Assembly (NCBI GenBank): GCA_009693785.1
Contig: SHWP01000005.1
Span: 1 to 64,000 of the forward strand
DNA: 64,000 nt
Direction of reading: 5' to 3'
Source: Rhodospirillaceae bacterium
GTDB taxonomy: Bacteria; Pseudomonadota; Alphaproteobacteria; Rhodospirillales; Rhodospirillaceae
The notes beneath the pieces are model-generated. The model did no database searches, was not told where the DNA came from, and was given only the letters and a program-made list of their open reading frames with translations. The first letter of the stretch is position 1. Each line of letters starts with the position of its first letter. Made by a program: the position numbers and the translations under genes. Below are positions 1-8,785 of this stretch, piece by piece.

Positions 1-148
1 ACAACTCCTTGATTACGCCAGGAAATATAGCGATTAGGTGGGGTCACGTTTCGCGCGAAAGCTGACCCCTCCAATTTTGCCTATTTCCGAATGAGATCAA
101 TGATCTGCGATACTTCAGGGGTGGGGTCATTGTTGGACGCGATTTCAC
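1..148. mobile_element. probable end of an IS21-family insertion sequence
   Basis: The pantoate ligase reading frame leaves its family sequence abruptly at about position 149. From there to the window edge, the minus strand begins with TGTGAAATCGCG and carries repeated GACCCC motifs near 45, 66 and 124, in direct or inverted form, with no gene. Short GGGGTCA/TGACCCC repeats inside a terminus that begins TGT are typical of IS21-family ends (recalled, not searched). No transposase is visible because the window ends. The alternative is an unrelated rearrangement or a misassembly at the contig edge. Confidence 0.5.
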
Positions 149-599
149 AGTCTGGCTCGGCTTGCAGCAGTAACTTGGCCACCACCGTGGCCACTCCGGC
201 AAAGTGACCGGGCCGAAGCGGCCCGCACAACACATCCGTCAGGCCTGACACCGTTACCGTTGTGGCAAAACCAGAAGGATACATTGCTGCAACCGAGGGC
301 GCGAACACGACATCCACGCCAGCAGCTTCAAGCATTTCGAAATCCTGCGCCTCATGACGCGGGTAAGCATTGAAATCCTCGGTGGGGCCAAACTGCGATG
401 GATTGACGAAGATAGTGGCAATGACACGATCGGCCATGGCGTGAGCACGGTGCATCAGCTCGACATGACCGCGATGGAGCGCGCCCATGGTCGGCACCAA
501 GGCCACCGACAGGCCCGATTTTTTCCACGAGCGAACGCGCTGACGCAGACCGTCGACATCGCGCACAGTCACTAAGGTGTCGTTGGCGGGTAATGACAT
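81..599 (-). pseudogene. panC: pantoate--beta-alanine ligase, 3' half lost
   Basis: PanC condenses pantoate and beta-alanine with ATP to make pantothenate, in the cytoplasm. Residues 1-150 match the N-terminal Rossmann domain: PTMGALHRGH (36-45, ATP-binding), VNPSQF (65-70) and GPLRPGHF (126-133, pantoate binding). After Pro-Asp at 149-150 the family sequence should continue with FGEKD and a second domain to about 280 residues. Instead 22 unrelated residues and a stop follow, read from the putative IS end. The C-terminal lid domain and the KMSKS-like segment are missing, so the product should be inactive. It lies 12 bases after panB, the usual panBC order. Either pantothenate synthesis is lost, another panC exists, or the join is an assembly artefact. 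Confidence 0.88.
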
Positions 600-611
600 C
601 GATTTAAAAGG

Positions 612-1448
612 TCAGGGTTTTGGTTTGGCTGCCACACAATGCTCGGGCGCCGGAAACCGCCGGGCGCGCACATCAGCGGCATAGGTGGCTACCGCTCGGT
701 TTACCGCTTTGCCCAACTCAGCGTAGCGTTTAACAAACTTCGGCGTGAAGGTGCTGAACAATCCCAAGAGATCTTCGGTCACCAGCACCTGGCCATCGCA
801 CGCCGGTGAGGCGCCAATACCAATGGTGGGCACTGGAATTTTCGCCGTGATGGCTCGGGCAAGCGGTTCCACCGTGCCTTCGATGACAATAGCGAACGCT
901 CCAGCATCGGCCACGGCCTCGGCATCGTCTATGATCATGCGAGCTTCAGCCTTTGATTTCCCGCGAGTGCCGTAGCCGCCAAATTGATTGACCGACTGTG
1001 GCGTTAGGCCCACATGGCCCATCACCGGGATGCCACGCGTAGTGAGAAAGCGGATGGTTTCAGACATTTCTTGGCCGCCTTCCAGCTTGACGCCTGCGCA
1101 GCCAGTTTCGGCCAACACGCGCGCGCAGCTTTTGAAGGCCTCGGCAGGCGAGGCCTGATAACTGCCAAAAGGCATATCGACGATCACGCAGGCATGCTTT
1201 GAACCACGCACAACGGCGGCGCCATGTTGGATCATCATGTCGAGGGTCACGGGCAAAGTGCTGTCCATGCCGTAAAGAACCATCCCAAGTGAATCGCCCA
1301 CCAACAGCAGGTCGACCGCATCGTCCATGAACCCTGCCATAGGCGCGGTATAGGCCGTCACGCAGACAATTGGCGTGGTATTTTTTTGCGCTGCCATATC
1401 GCGCACGCTCAACCGGCGGGATCCAATTTTTGCTGTCTTGGTGGTCAT
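612..1448 (-). CDS. panB: 3-methyl-2-oxobutanoate hydroxymethyltransferase
   Basis: Makes ketopantoate from 2-oxoisovalerate and methylene-tetrahydrofolate, the first committed step to pantothenate and CoA. The 278 residues are full length for this TIM-barrel family. Visible signatures are VGDSLG (50-55; Asp51 should bind Mg), the DMPFGSY strand (Asp91), VKLEGG (Lys121), GHVGLTPQ (144-151), the VIEGT strand whose Glu190 is the expected base, IGIGAS (210-215) and DGQVLV. It is the first gene of panBC; the second is truncated. The start fits the family N-terminus. Confidence 0.97.
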   Translation of the reverse strand: MTTKTAKIGSRRLSVRDMAAQKNTTPIVCVTAYTAPMAGFMDDAVDLLLVGDSLGMVLYGMDSTLPVTLDMMIQHGAAVVRGSKHACVIVDMPFGSYQASPAEAFKSCARVLAETGCAGVKLEGGQEMSETIRFLTTRGIPVMGHVGLTPQSVNQFGGYGTRGKSKAEARMIIDDAEAVADAGAFAIVIEGTVEPLARAITAKIPVPTIGIGASPACDGQVLVTEDLLGLFSTFTPKFVKRYAELGKAVNRAVATYAADVRARRFPAPEHCVAAKPKP

Positions 1449-1535
1449 GGCCAGAGGCCTTCACCTGATTCTAGGGAGTTATTAAGGGACAGACTTTTAG
1501 CCGATTTTTGCGCTGCAACATAGCGCCGAACAGGG

Positions 1536-1613
1536 TTAGTTGCGCGACCGGTAAAGCCAAAAAACAGCTCCTAAAACAGCGAGCAAAACACCAAGCCCGT
1601 AGCAGTCGACCAT
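1536..1613 (-). CDS. possible small membrane peptide
   Basis: An unlisted short frame of 25 codons begins 17 bases downstream of the sensor kinase stop. It encodes MVDCYGLG, then about 13 hydrophobic residues ending in FWLY, then the basic tail RSRN. A hydrophobic stretch followed by positive residues is the pattern of a single-pass small membrane protein. No good ribosome binding site is visible, so it could be chance or the relic of a longer gene. I recognise no family. Confidence 0.22.
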   Translation of the reverse strand: MVDCYGLGVLLAVLGAVFWLYRSRN

Positions 1614-1630
1614 GTCATTGGGGGCATGTC

Positions 1631-3079
1631 CTAGGCTGCAGGTAGGCGGACAGCAAAGGTCGTGCCGGCCTCGGAGGTTGTGCGCAAAATAATGTCACCA
1701 CCCTGAACGCGCAGGGCTTCGCGCGCTATGGGCAAGCCCAGCCCTGTTCCACCCGATTTGGCCGAGCCGGAGAACGGCGCGAACAGGTGATCTTGCGCAC
1801 GCTTGGGCATTCCCGAACCATTATCTGCAACGATAAGCCAGTCATCGGTGCCCTCACGCACATACGACAACGTCACCGTTGTGGCCGATGCTTCGGCCGC
1901 GTTGCGAATGAGGTTTTCAAGCGCGCGATGCAACAACTCCGAATCGCCTGAGAAAAGAAGATCGTTTGGAAGATCAACCATGATGTTTGTCGCAGGCAGA
2001 GCCGACTGCAAGCCATTGCGTACATCATCAAGCATGGCGCGCAAAGACAGCTGCTGTTTGCGCGCTTGGGGCAAACCTTCTTTCGCAAAACGAATCGTGT
2101 TCGCCGATAACCGTATGGCGCGATCAATCGCGCGAACAATGCCACTGGTGATGTGTTTAACCTCGGGGTCGACATTGGGCGAGGCCTCAAGGCGATCTGA
2201 CTCTAATTGCGCCGTGGCGAGGATATTTTTTAAATCATGTGAAATCTTCGTAACCGCGGTGCCAACACCTGCGAGCCGTTCTTGTTCCAGAAGGGCTGCA
2301 CGCAACTGGTGCTGCATCTCTGACAAAGCTTGTTCAGCCGTTCCGAATTCATCGCTACGTGATTCGGGTGTAATCACACGGCGTGGATCTTCCGGGTCAT
2401 TTTGAAACGCCGTGATGCTGGCCGTGAGCCGTTGAAGCGGTCGCACTGCGAGCCATTGCAGACTGGCATAAACCAAGGCGGCGGTTGTGATTGATATGAA
2501 TACACTGAGCGCCAAGATGCGGCGAAAATAGTCCCACAATGCTTCGCATAACGGCTTTTCTTCCAACACCACCTCGACGACGACGCGCGGGTCGGCTTTG
2601 CTTAAACCTGTCACCCCCATGACCACGGGCGTGGGCGTGATCATGGTTTCAATGGCATCCATGACCAGCGACCACACCATCGCTCCGCGTAGATCAAAAA
2701 GTTTGGGGATGCGCGGCGGCATGCGCGGTCCTAGCGTGCGCGGCGGCATGTTTGGGCGAAGAATGGTCAAACCCAGCATGTCAGCTTGATCTAACAATCG
2801 GTCGCGTAGTTTGGGGTCGATCTGGCCAGGAGGAGATCTTTGACCAGGCGCAGCTTCAAGCGCGGACATGATCAGGTGGGCCGCGTCAATTTTGGCCTCC
2901 AAGTAATCCACCCGAAAACGAGCCAACGATGGCACAAGGATGAAAATCTCGGCCAACATGACGAAAATCGCAGTCAGGACAAGCAAGCGCCACGACAGCC
3001 CAAATGAAAATTTCGGACGCGCCGTAGCATTTGTTGGGACGGTCAAGGTGGGTGCATTCTGTTTGGTGGCGATGTCCAT
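1631..3079 (-). CDS. membrane sensor histidine kinase
   Basis: A 482-residue two-component sensor kinase. Membrane helices lie at about 29-50 and 186-208, with a periplasmic sensor of about 135 residues between them that contains two MPPR motifs (111-114, 120-123). A HAMP-like linker follows at about 209-262. Its H-box is SHDLKNILA with His281 as the likely phosphate acceptor. The ATPase domain shows the N-box NLIRNAAE (389-396), DNGSG (419-423) and GGTGLGLP (443-450). ATG at 3079 is chosen because a longer frame from 3232 would run deep into the upstream reductase gene and lacks a sensible N-terminus. No response regulator gene is adjacent, so its partner is elsewhere. It is third in a run with the reductase and the VTT protein. 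The signal it senses is unknown. Confidence 0.93.
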   Translation of the reverse strand: MDIATKQNAPTLTVPTNATARPKFSFGLSWRLLVLTAIFVMLAEIFILVPSLARFRVDYLEAKIDAAHLIMSALEAAPGQRSPPGQIDPKLRDRLLDQADMLGLTILRPNMPPRTLGPRMPPRIPKLFDLRGAMVWSLVMDAIETMITPTPVVMGVTGLSKADPRVVVEVVLEEKPLCEALWDYFRRILALSVFISITTAALVYASLQWLAVRPLQRLTASITAFQNDPEDPRRVITPESRSDEFGTAEQALSEMQHQLRAALLEQERLAGVGTAVTKISHDLKNILATAQLESDRLEASPNVDPEVKHITSGIVRAIDRAIRLSANTIRFAKEGLPQARKQQLSLRAMLDDVRNGLQSALPATNIMVDLPNDLLFSGDSELLHRALENLIRNAAEASATTVTLSYVREGTDDWLIVADNGSGMPKRAQDHLFAPFSGSAKSGGTGLGLPIAREALRVQGGDIILRTTSEAGTTFAVRLPAA

Positions 3080-3092
3080 GGGCAATTCTAGT

Positions 3093-4517
3093 TCAGTCGA
3101 ACAACCGCAGGAAGCGCACCAACGCCTTGGTGCGGGCGCCAAACAAGGTGGGCGTATAGAACGACCCTGCGGCCCGTTTGGTGACTTCGCCCAGCGTTGG
3201 ATAGGGTGCAACCATCGTGGCAAGTGCACCAACCTTAAGGCCTTGCGAAATGGCGAGCACCCAAGGCTGGATTAATTCTCCGGCATGAGACCCGGCGATG
3301 CCTGCCCCCAAGATTTTGCCGCGCGGTGTAACGATGGCCTTGAGCAAGCCCCCAGTATCGCCTTCCGTACGCGCGCGGTCGTTCTCGGCAAACGCGGCCG
3401 TCAGTACGCGCACGTCATCACCAAATTTTGCCCGCGCCTCGGCCTCCGTTAGGCCAACTTGGGCAAGCTCGGGTGAGGTGTAAGTAACCCAAGGAATCGT
3501 TGTGTGGTCGGCTTTGGCAGGCAGCCGGAACAACGCTTGGCGCACAACGATCCCGGCGTGGTAGCCAGCGACATGGGTGAACTGCGGGCCCCCGCAGCAA
3601 TCGCCGATCGCGAATGCCTTAGGATTCGTGGTGCGTAATCGGGCATCGACCGTGACGCCCTTGGCTGTTGCTGCGATATTCGCGGCAGCAAGGTTGAGCC
3701 CCTCAAGACTGGGCCGCCGGCCGACAGCAACAAGCAGTTGACTTCCGCTAACGACGAACTCTTTGTCACCCGCCTTACATGCCACTTCGATAGAGTTGTT
3801 TTTATTGGACACAGCGGTCGCAGCGGCCGCCTCGTGCAACAGAACTCCATCGTCGATCAATCTCCGGCGCAGCACGTCGACCAACTGAGGATCATCTTTT
3901 GGCAAGAGGCGCGCCATTTCGATTAGCGTGACTTGAGATCCAAGCGCGCGGAATGCCTGCGCTAATTCACAGCCAATGGGCCCGCCGCCGAGTACAATGA
4001 GATGCGATGGTAATATGGTGAGATTGAAAATTGTCTCGTTAGTGAGGTATGGCGCAGAAGCCAGCCCTGGCAACGGTGGCACGGCCGGATGAGACCCGGA
4101 TGCAATCACATAGCGGCGGGGGATGATGGTGTGGCTGCCCGCTTGTAGTTTTGTGGCGTCAATGAATTTAGCCTCGGCCTTGATCACCTTAACGCCAAGG
4201 CCTTCGAATCGCTCGACCGAGTCATGCGGCGCTATGTCCTCAATGACCGACTGAACGTGGCGCTGCACCGCGATGAAATCCACGTTGGCAGACAACGCCA
4301 CACCAAGAGTGTGACTTGCGCGTGCCGACGCTGCCCTATGTGCCGCCGCCAGCAGCGACTTCGACGGCACACAGCCCGTGTTCAGGCAATCGCCGCCCAT
4401 CTTGCCCTTTTCGATAAGAACAACACTGGCGCCCATCTGCACGGCACCGGCCGCCACCGACAGTCCGGCAGAGCCTGCACCAATGACACAGAGATCGGGT
4501 TTTAATACTTCACTCAC
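3093..4517 (-). CDS. NAD(P)/FAD-dependent disulfide reductase-like protein
   Basis: A 474-residue flavoprotein of the class I pyridine nucleotide-disulfide oxidoreductase family. GAGSAG (13-18) binds FAD, the redox pair Cys44/Cys49 lies in GGDCLNTGCVPSK, GGGPIG (177-182) binds NAD(P), and IGDCCGG is the second FAD motif. It differs from true lipoamide dehydrogenase: the C-terminal His-Pro-Thr active-site motif reads Tyr-Pro-Thr (Y439) followed by Glu444. That variant occurs in MerA-like proteins of unknown substrate (family knowledge). The start overlaps the preceding VTT membrane gene by 8 bases, so the two are probably translated together. The real TCA-cycle Lpd is encoded at 49985-51403, so this is not a duplicate of that role. 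Confidence 0.9.
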   Translation of the reverse strand: MSEVLKPDLCVIGAGSAGLSVAAGAVQMGASVVLIEKGKMGGDCLNTGCVPSKSLLAAAHRAASARASHTLGVALSANVDFIAVQRHVQSVIEDIAPHDSVERFEGLGVKVIKAEAKFIDATKLQAGSHTIIPRRYVIASGSHPAVPPLPGLASAPYLTNETIFNLTILPSHLIVLGGGPIGCELAQAFRALGSQVTLIEMARLLPKDDPQLVDVLRRRLIDDGVLLHEAAAATAVSNKNNSIEVACKAGDKEFVVSGSQLLVAVGRRPSLEGLNLAAANIAATAKGVTVDARLRTTNPKAFAIGDCCGGPQFTHVAGYHAGIVVRQALFRLPAKADHTTIPWVTYTSPELAQVGLTEAEARAKFGDDVRVLTAAFAENDRARTEGDTGGLLKAIVTPRGKILGAGIAGSHAGELIQPWVLAISQGLKVGALATMVAPYPTLGEVTKRAAGSFYTPTLFGARTKALVRFLRLFD

Positions 4518-5235
4518 CAGTGCGCGCTTTCCAACGGCGGTAAATAACAGGAATCAAAGACAAGGCAGCTAATCCTATCAGCGCACCAATGACTGTGGGT
4601 TGCATAAGGACTTTCGAGGGGTCAGCCCCGCTATTAGCCGCAATCGCATCGCCCAAACCCGCGCCAACACTCGCAAAGACAAATGCGCCAGGAATAATGC
4701 CAATCAGCGTGCCTAAGGCAAAAATTCGCAAGGGCACACCGAGAAATGCGGGCACGAGGTTAACAAGAAAGAATGGAAACAATGGCACCAACCGCAAGAC
4801 CAACATGTAGCTGAGCGCATCGCGCTGAAAGCCTGTCTCCATGCGGGCGATGGCCGAACCCGCCTTCGTTCGCAAAACGTCTCCCAGCACATATCTGGCT
4901 AATAAAAAAACCACGCAAGCTCCAGCGGTGGCGGCCAGAACAATCGTGGCCGTTGCCACGATTGTGCCAAACATCAATCCACCGGCAATGCTCAACCACA
5001 CGGCACCGGGAATCGATAGTGAGGTTGCCACAAAGTACACAGCCATGAATGCCCACACCGCAATGATGTAGTGTTCAGCCACTACGCCTTTCAGCGAATC
5101 ATGGTTTTGCCGTAGACCCTCGAATGTCAGAGATTCCCCAACACCCGAGGCATACACCCCCACAAGGGCCACGACGAAGGCCGCCAAAACCAAAATACGA
5201 TTGCGCATGGTTTGGGGTACTGAGCTTGGTGTCAT
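4510..5235 (-). CDS. TVP38/TMEM64 family membrane protein
   Basis: A 241-residue polytopic inner-membrane protein of the VTT (SNARE-associated/DedA-like) superfamily. It has an N-terminal helix (about 12-30), a helix near 57-75, a reentrant-type segment with SIPGAVWLSIAGGLMFG, and later hydrophobic stretches containing LRLVPLFPFFLVNLVPAFLG and GTLIGIIPGAFVFASVGAGL, all typical of the family. Members are linked to lipid scrambling or membrane homeostasis, but no substrate can be inferred here. It is the first gene of a three-gene run with the disulfide reductase-like protein and the sensor kinase. An internal ATG nine codons in (5208) is an alternative start. Confidence 0.88.
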   Translation of the reverse strand: MTPSSVPQTMRNRILVLAAFVVALVGVYASGVGESLTFEGLRQNHDSLKGVVAEHYIIAVWAFMAVYFVATSLSIPGAVWLSIAGGLMFGTIVATATIVLAATAGACVVFLLARYVLGDVLRTKAGSAIARMETGFQRDALSYMLVLRLVPLFPFFLVNLVPAFLGVPLRIFALGTLIGIIPGAFVFASVGAGLGDAIAANSGADPSKVLMQPTVIGALIGLAALSLIPVIYRRWKARTGE

Positions 5236-5546
5236 GCCGATCTGGTCTCTGCAGGGTGCCTGACCGCGCTTACGACAAGCATTGCGTGGGGCTAATTAGC
5301 CGGGTAGCATCTGGGCCAAATGTCGGCCAGTCAGCAATGCGTGAGAAACTAAACCCAGACGCGATCAGTACACCCTAAACCGCTGATAAAGGACAATAAA
5401 TCGAAGGTTTAACGGAGGCCGGAAAAGCCCCCTTTCATTTGACTCTGGGCTGCGCGCCCCTTATACACCGGCGGCCTTATATCTTTGGGACGCTCCGCTT
5501 TTGTCTGGCGGGGTGTTCTTTTTTTCTGATCTCCGGAGTTTTCCTC
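5236..5546. other. 311-base intergenic region, no gene seen
   Basis: This region separates the divergent VTT-protein and rpmH genes. Its right half holds a strong sigma70-type promoter for rpmH, listed separately, and a pyrimidine-rich leader with a run of seven T just before the rpmH ribosome site. The left 200 bases show no convincing gene, tRNA or repeat. Short frames here have no family character. Confidence 0.7.
5439..5467 (+). promoter_or_regulatory. rpmH promoter (-35/-10)
   Basis: TTGACT at 5439-5444 and TATACA at 5462-5467 are separated by 17 bases, a near-consensus housekeeping promoter. Transcription should start near 5474, giving a leader of about 70 bases before the L34 start. 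It would drive rpmH-rnpA-yidD-yidC and perhaps engB. Confidence 0.72.
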
Positions 5547-5681
5547 GTGAAGCGCACGTATCAACCCAGCAAGCTGGTGCGTAAACGCCGCCACGGCTTC
5601 CGGTCCCGCATGGCAACGGTCGGCGGCCGCAAGGTCCTAGCCTCCCGCCGCTCCAAGGGCCGGAAACGCCTGTCGGCCTAA
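5547..5681 (+). CDS. rpmH: 50S ribosomal protein L34
   Basis: The complete 44-residue L34 begins [20 protein letters not shown] after the initiator and ends [10 protein letters not shown]. It is a very basic peptide that folds against 23S rRNA in the large subunit. The start is GTG at 5547, preceded by CCGGAG; a longer frame upstream has no L34 character. rnpA follows after 28 bases, the near-universal rpmH-rnpA order that links ribosome production to tRNA processing. Confidence 0.98.
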   Translation: MKRTYQPSKLVRKRRHGFRSRMATVGGRKVLASRRSKGRKRLSA

Positions 5682-5709
5682 TCCACCGGCTGCCGCCGGG
5701 AGCAATGCC

Positions 5710-6096
5710 ATGGGTAGGGCCTGGGGCCGTCTTCAACAGCGACAAGATTTCCTGCGCATCGCCGGGAACGGCGTGAGGCGGGGAACGCCTGCGTTTTTGC
5801 TACAAGCCGCAGGGCAAGCAATAAACGGGCATCTGCGCGTAGGTTTTACTGCCAGCCGCAAGATCGGCAATGCCGTGGCTCGCAATCGTGCAAAACGGCG
5901 CCTGCGTGCTGCCGTCGATATCGCGTTGGCGCCCTTGATGGCAAGGCCGGTCGATTTTGTTCTAGTGGCGCGGCACGATGCACTGACAAGGGATTTTTCC
6001 ATCATGACGGCCGAGCTAACCAAAACCGCCGCGCAATTGATTCGTGACATCGAAAGCCCGCGCCCGGCGCGTACCGCCAAAACAGAATCGCCATGA
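5710..6096 (+). CDS. rnpA: ribonuclease P protein component
   Basis: A 128-residue basic protein that binds the catalytic RNase P RNA and helps it remove 5' leaders from pre-tRNA. The signature RNR-type motif appears as [13 protein letters not shown] near residues 55-67, and the GFTASRKIG strand precedes it. A GGGAG ribosome site lies just upstream of the ATG. The stop overlaps the yidD start in ATGA, indicating coupled translation. The tail after about 115 is Pro/Arg/Ala rich and variable, as in relatives. Confidence 0.96.
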   Translation: MGRAWGRLQQRQDFLRIAGNGVRRGTPAFLLQAAGQAINGHLRVGFTASRKIGNAVARNRAKRRLRAAVDIALAPLMARPVDFVLVARHDALTRDFSIMTAELTKTAAQLIRDIESPRPARTAKTESP

Positions 6097-6377
6097 TTGC
6101 TCGCACCCTTGGAATAATCCTCCGCACCGCGATTAAAGTATATCAGTGGACGCTCTCGCCATTGATCGGCCCTGTGTGCCGCTACACACCCTCGTGTTCG
6201 CATTACGCCGCTGAAGCGATTTTGCGTCACGGTCCGTTTAAAGGTATTTGGCTTGCTGCGCACCGCATTGTTCGCTGCCATCCCTGGGGCGAATCAGGTT
6301 ATGACCCGGTTCCAGACGCTGCTGTTCACGATCATTCTAACCCTCGCTCATCTGGTCATACACACGCTCATGGATAA
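6093..6377 (+). CDS. yidD: membrane protein insertion efficiency factor YidD
   Basis: A 94-residue peripheral membrane protein of the YidD/UPF0161 family that assists YidC-dependent insertion. It shows the family core: an amphipathic N-terminus, then [27 protein letters not shown] and [19 protein letters not shown], here quoted only to locate them (about residues 18-66), with the three conserved cysteines. Its last bases overlap the yidC start by 8 bases. The order rnpA-yidD-yidC is strongly conserved. Confidence 0.95.
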   Translation: MIARTLGIILRTAIKVYQWTLSPLIGPVCRYTPSCSHYAAEAILRHGPFKGIWLAAHRIVRCHPWGESGYDPVPDAAVHDHSNPRSSGHTHAHG

Positions 6378-8091
6378 TCAAAAAAATGTTCTGCTGGCCG
6401 TGGTTCTCTCACTGATCATACTGGTCGGCTGGGAGATGTTCTTTGCGCCCAAGCCCGTGCCCAAACCAGCCGCCGATCAGGTCACCGCGGTAGCGCCGGT
6501 CACACCTGGATCGCCTGTGCCCGTAGCTCCTGGCACCCTACCTGCCGTCGGTGCTTCAAGCCCCGAAGCTCAAGCCACCTCTGTTACCGTTGAGGGCCCG
6601 CGCGCGTCCATCAACACGCCACACATCAAGGGCTCGCTGTCGCTTTCCGGATCGCGTTTCGACGACGTTACGCTTCTAAAGTACCGTGAAACAATTGATC
6701 CGGCGAGCCCACCCATTGATCTGTTATCGGGTATGGCGGCAACCAAACCGTATTTTGCCGAGTTAGGCTGGTTGTCTGGCGACGCCACGCTTCGTCTACC
6801 TGGCCCAACAACAGTGTGGACACCGCGCGACGGCGATGCCGCGCTGACCGATACGAGGCCCCTGGTGCTAACCTGGGACAATGGCGCGGGCTTGCGCTTC
6901 ACTAAAACCATCCGTGCCGACAAAGACTATATGTTCACGGTTGAACAAACCGTGGAGAACTATGGCGAGCAAGCCGCTACCATCTATCCTTATGGATTGG
7001 TGGCGCGCGTTGATACGCCGGTCACTCAAGGATTTTTCATCCTGCACGAGGGCCCCTTAGGCGTGTTCGACCGAACACTCAAAGAGGTGAAGTACAAAGA
7101 CCTGCAAAAAGAACCGCGCATGGTGGTTCAGTCGACGGGCGGCTGGATCGGCTTCACCGATAAGTATTGGCTGACGGCCGTTGCCTTCGACCAAAGCCTC
7201 AAAATCGACGCCACATTCAATCATTCCATGGTCGGCGGCCGCGACCGTTACCAAACCGACCTGCGGGGCGAGCCGATTACGTTGGCCGCCAAAGACACCA
7301 AGACCATCACCTCGTATGTTTTTGCCGGCGCCAAGGAATTGGCGCTCCTTGACAGTTACACTGACAATCTGGGCATTGCGCGCCTCGACCTGGCAGTGGA
7401 TTTCGGCTGGTTTTACTTTTTGACCAAGCCGTTCTTCTACATTCTCACATGGCTAAAGGGTGTGTTGGGAAATTTCGGCCTGGCGATCCTAGGGTTCACG
7501 ATTTTCTTGCGCGGGCTGATGTTCCCGCTTGCGAACAAACAGTTCGAGTCGATGAGCAAGCTGAAAAAGCTTCAGCCTGAGATGCAAAAATTGCAAGAAC
7601 GCTTCGCCAACGACCGGGCACGCCTGAATCAGGAGATGATGGAGCTCTACAAAAAGGAAAAAGCCAATCCGTTGGCCGGATGTTTACCAATTGTAATTCA
7701 GATCCCAGTGTTTTTTGCCCTCTACAAGGTGCTGTTCGTTAGCATCGAGATGCGGCATGCGCCGTTTTACGGTTGGATTCACGACCTTTCGGCCATGGAC
7801 CCCACCAACGTGTTCACCCTGTTCGGCTTGATTCCCTTTACGATGCCAAGTTTCCTGCACATTGGTGTGTGGCCCCTGATCATGGGCATCACGATGTGGT
7901 TGCAGCAAAAACTGAACCCTCAACCGGCCGATCCGATTCAAGCCAAGGTGTTCATGGTATTTCCCTTCGTCTTCACCTACATGCTTGCCACCTTCCCCGC
8001 TGGGCTCGTGATTTATTGGGCCTGGAGCAACCTGCTGGGGATTATTCAACAAACGGTCATCATGCGCCGCATGGGCGTATCGAGGAAGTGA
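6370..8091 (+). CDS. yidC: membrane protein insertase YidC
   Basis: A 573-residue insertase that places proteins in the inner membrane, alone or with SecYEG. The ATG at 6370 gives the standard N-terminus: MDNQKN, a first membrane helix (about 6-24), then a Pro/Ala-rich linker. A large periplasmic P1 domain occupies about 75-365. The conserved five-helix core follows, with the cytoplasmic hairpin [15 protein letters not shown] near 395-410, the [20 protein letters not shown] helix near 437-456 and a final helix with [11 protein letters not shown]. An upstream ATG at 6253 lies inside yidD and is rejected. The stop overlaps the engB start (GTGA). Confidence 0.97.
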   Translation: MDNQKNVLLAVVLSLIILVGWEMFFAPKPVPKPAADQVTAVAPVTPGSPVPVAPGTLPAVGASSPEAQATSVTVEGPRASINTPHIKGSLSLSGSRFDDVTLLKYRETIDPASPPIDLLSGMAATKPYFAELGWLSGDATLRLPGPTTVWTPRDGDAALTDTRPLVLTWDNGAGLRFTKTIRADKDYMFTVEQTVENYGEQAATIYPYGLVARVDTPVTQGFFILHEGPLGVFDRTLKEVKYKDLQKEPRMVVQSTGGWIGFTDKYWLTAVAFDQSLKIDATFNHSMVGGRDRYQTDLRGEPITLAAKDTKTITSYVFAGAKELALLDSYTDNLGIARLDLAVDFGWFYFLTKPFFYILTWLKGVLGNFGLAILGFTIFLRGLMFPLANKQFESMSKLKKLQPEMQKLQERFANDRARLNQEMMELYKKEKANPLAGCLPIVIQIPVFFALYKVLFVSIEMRHAPFYGWIHDLSAMDPTNVFTLFGLIPFTMPSFLHIGVWPLIMGITMWLQQKLNPQPADPIQAKVFMVFPFVFTYMLATFPAGLVIYWAWSNLLGIIQQTVIMRRMGVSRK

Positions 8092-8729
8092 GCGAGCCCG
8101 CCGCGATTGCGGACCTGGAGGGCGGGAGGCGCTTATTCACGCGGCCGGTGGCCTTTGTCACCGGTGCGCTGGCCGAAGAGTATTTGCCCCTGTCCAGGCT
8201 GCCGGAAGTGGCTTTTGCAGGGCGTTCCAATGTTGGCAAATCAAGCTTGATCAATGCGCTGGTTGGTCACCGCCAGCTGGCACGGGCCTCCAACACGCCG
8301 GGACGCACGCAAGAGATCAATTTCTTCGAGCTGGGCCAACGTCTGATGCTGGTGGATCTACCAGGCTATGGCTTCTCAGAAGCCCCCAAGGCCAAGGCAC
8401 AAGTCTGGTCAGTGTTCATCCGCCGTTACCTCAAAGGTCGTACCCAATTGCGCCGGGCCCTGGTGCTGATCGACAGCCGCCATGGCGCTAAACCGCTGGA
8501 TGAAGACATCATGAAATTGATGGACGAATCGGCGGTGAACTATCAAATCGTCCTGACCAAGACCGATAAGATCAAGCCAGCCGAGTTGGCCCGGTGCCAA
8601 GAATCGGTCGCCGAAATCGCTGCCAAACACGTCGCCGCCCACCCCACCATCCTTTGCACAAGCGCGCAGGACGGCGCAGGGTTGCCCGAGTTACGTGCCG
8701 CCTTGTCAGCCCTAGCGTTGCCAGAGTAG
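8088..8729 (+). CDS. engB: ribosome biogenesis GTP-binding protein EngB/YihA
   Basis: A 213-residue GTPase needed for late assembly of the large ribosomal subunit. Motifs are G1 GRSNVGKS (45-52), the switch segment NTPGRTQ, G3 DLPGYGFSEAPK (from 90) and G4 TKTDK (157-161), all diagnostic for the EngB branch. The GTG at 8088 overlaps the yidC stop, and translation from it yields the expected short N-terminal extension. In-frame codons further upstream lie inside yidC. Confidence 0.96.
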   Translation: MSEPAAIADLEGGRRLFTRPVAFVTGALAEEYLPLSRLPEVAFAGRSNVGKSSLINALVGHRQLARASNTPGRTQEINFFELGQRLMLVDLPGYGFSEAPKAKAQVWSVFIRRYLKGRTQLRRALVLIDSRHGAKPLDEDIMKLMDESAVNYQIVLTKTDKIKPAELARCQESVAEIAAKHVAAHPTILCTSAQDGAGLPELRAALSALALPE

Positions 8730-8785
8730 GTGTTAACCTCTGCCCCACGCGGGCGGCAAATATACGTTAAGGACCAGGAGCGGCC

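Noticed and set aside
3093-4517. Second lipoamide dehydrogenase for the TCA complexes
   Set aside because: It has Tyr in place of the catalytic His and lies with other genes; the true Lpd is at 49985-51403.
5400-5700. Replication origin beside rpmH-rnpA
   Set aside because: rpmH often lies near oriC, but only one DnaA-box-like site (TTATACACC, overlapping the promoter) is seen, with no dnaA or dnaN nearby.
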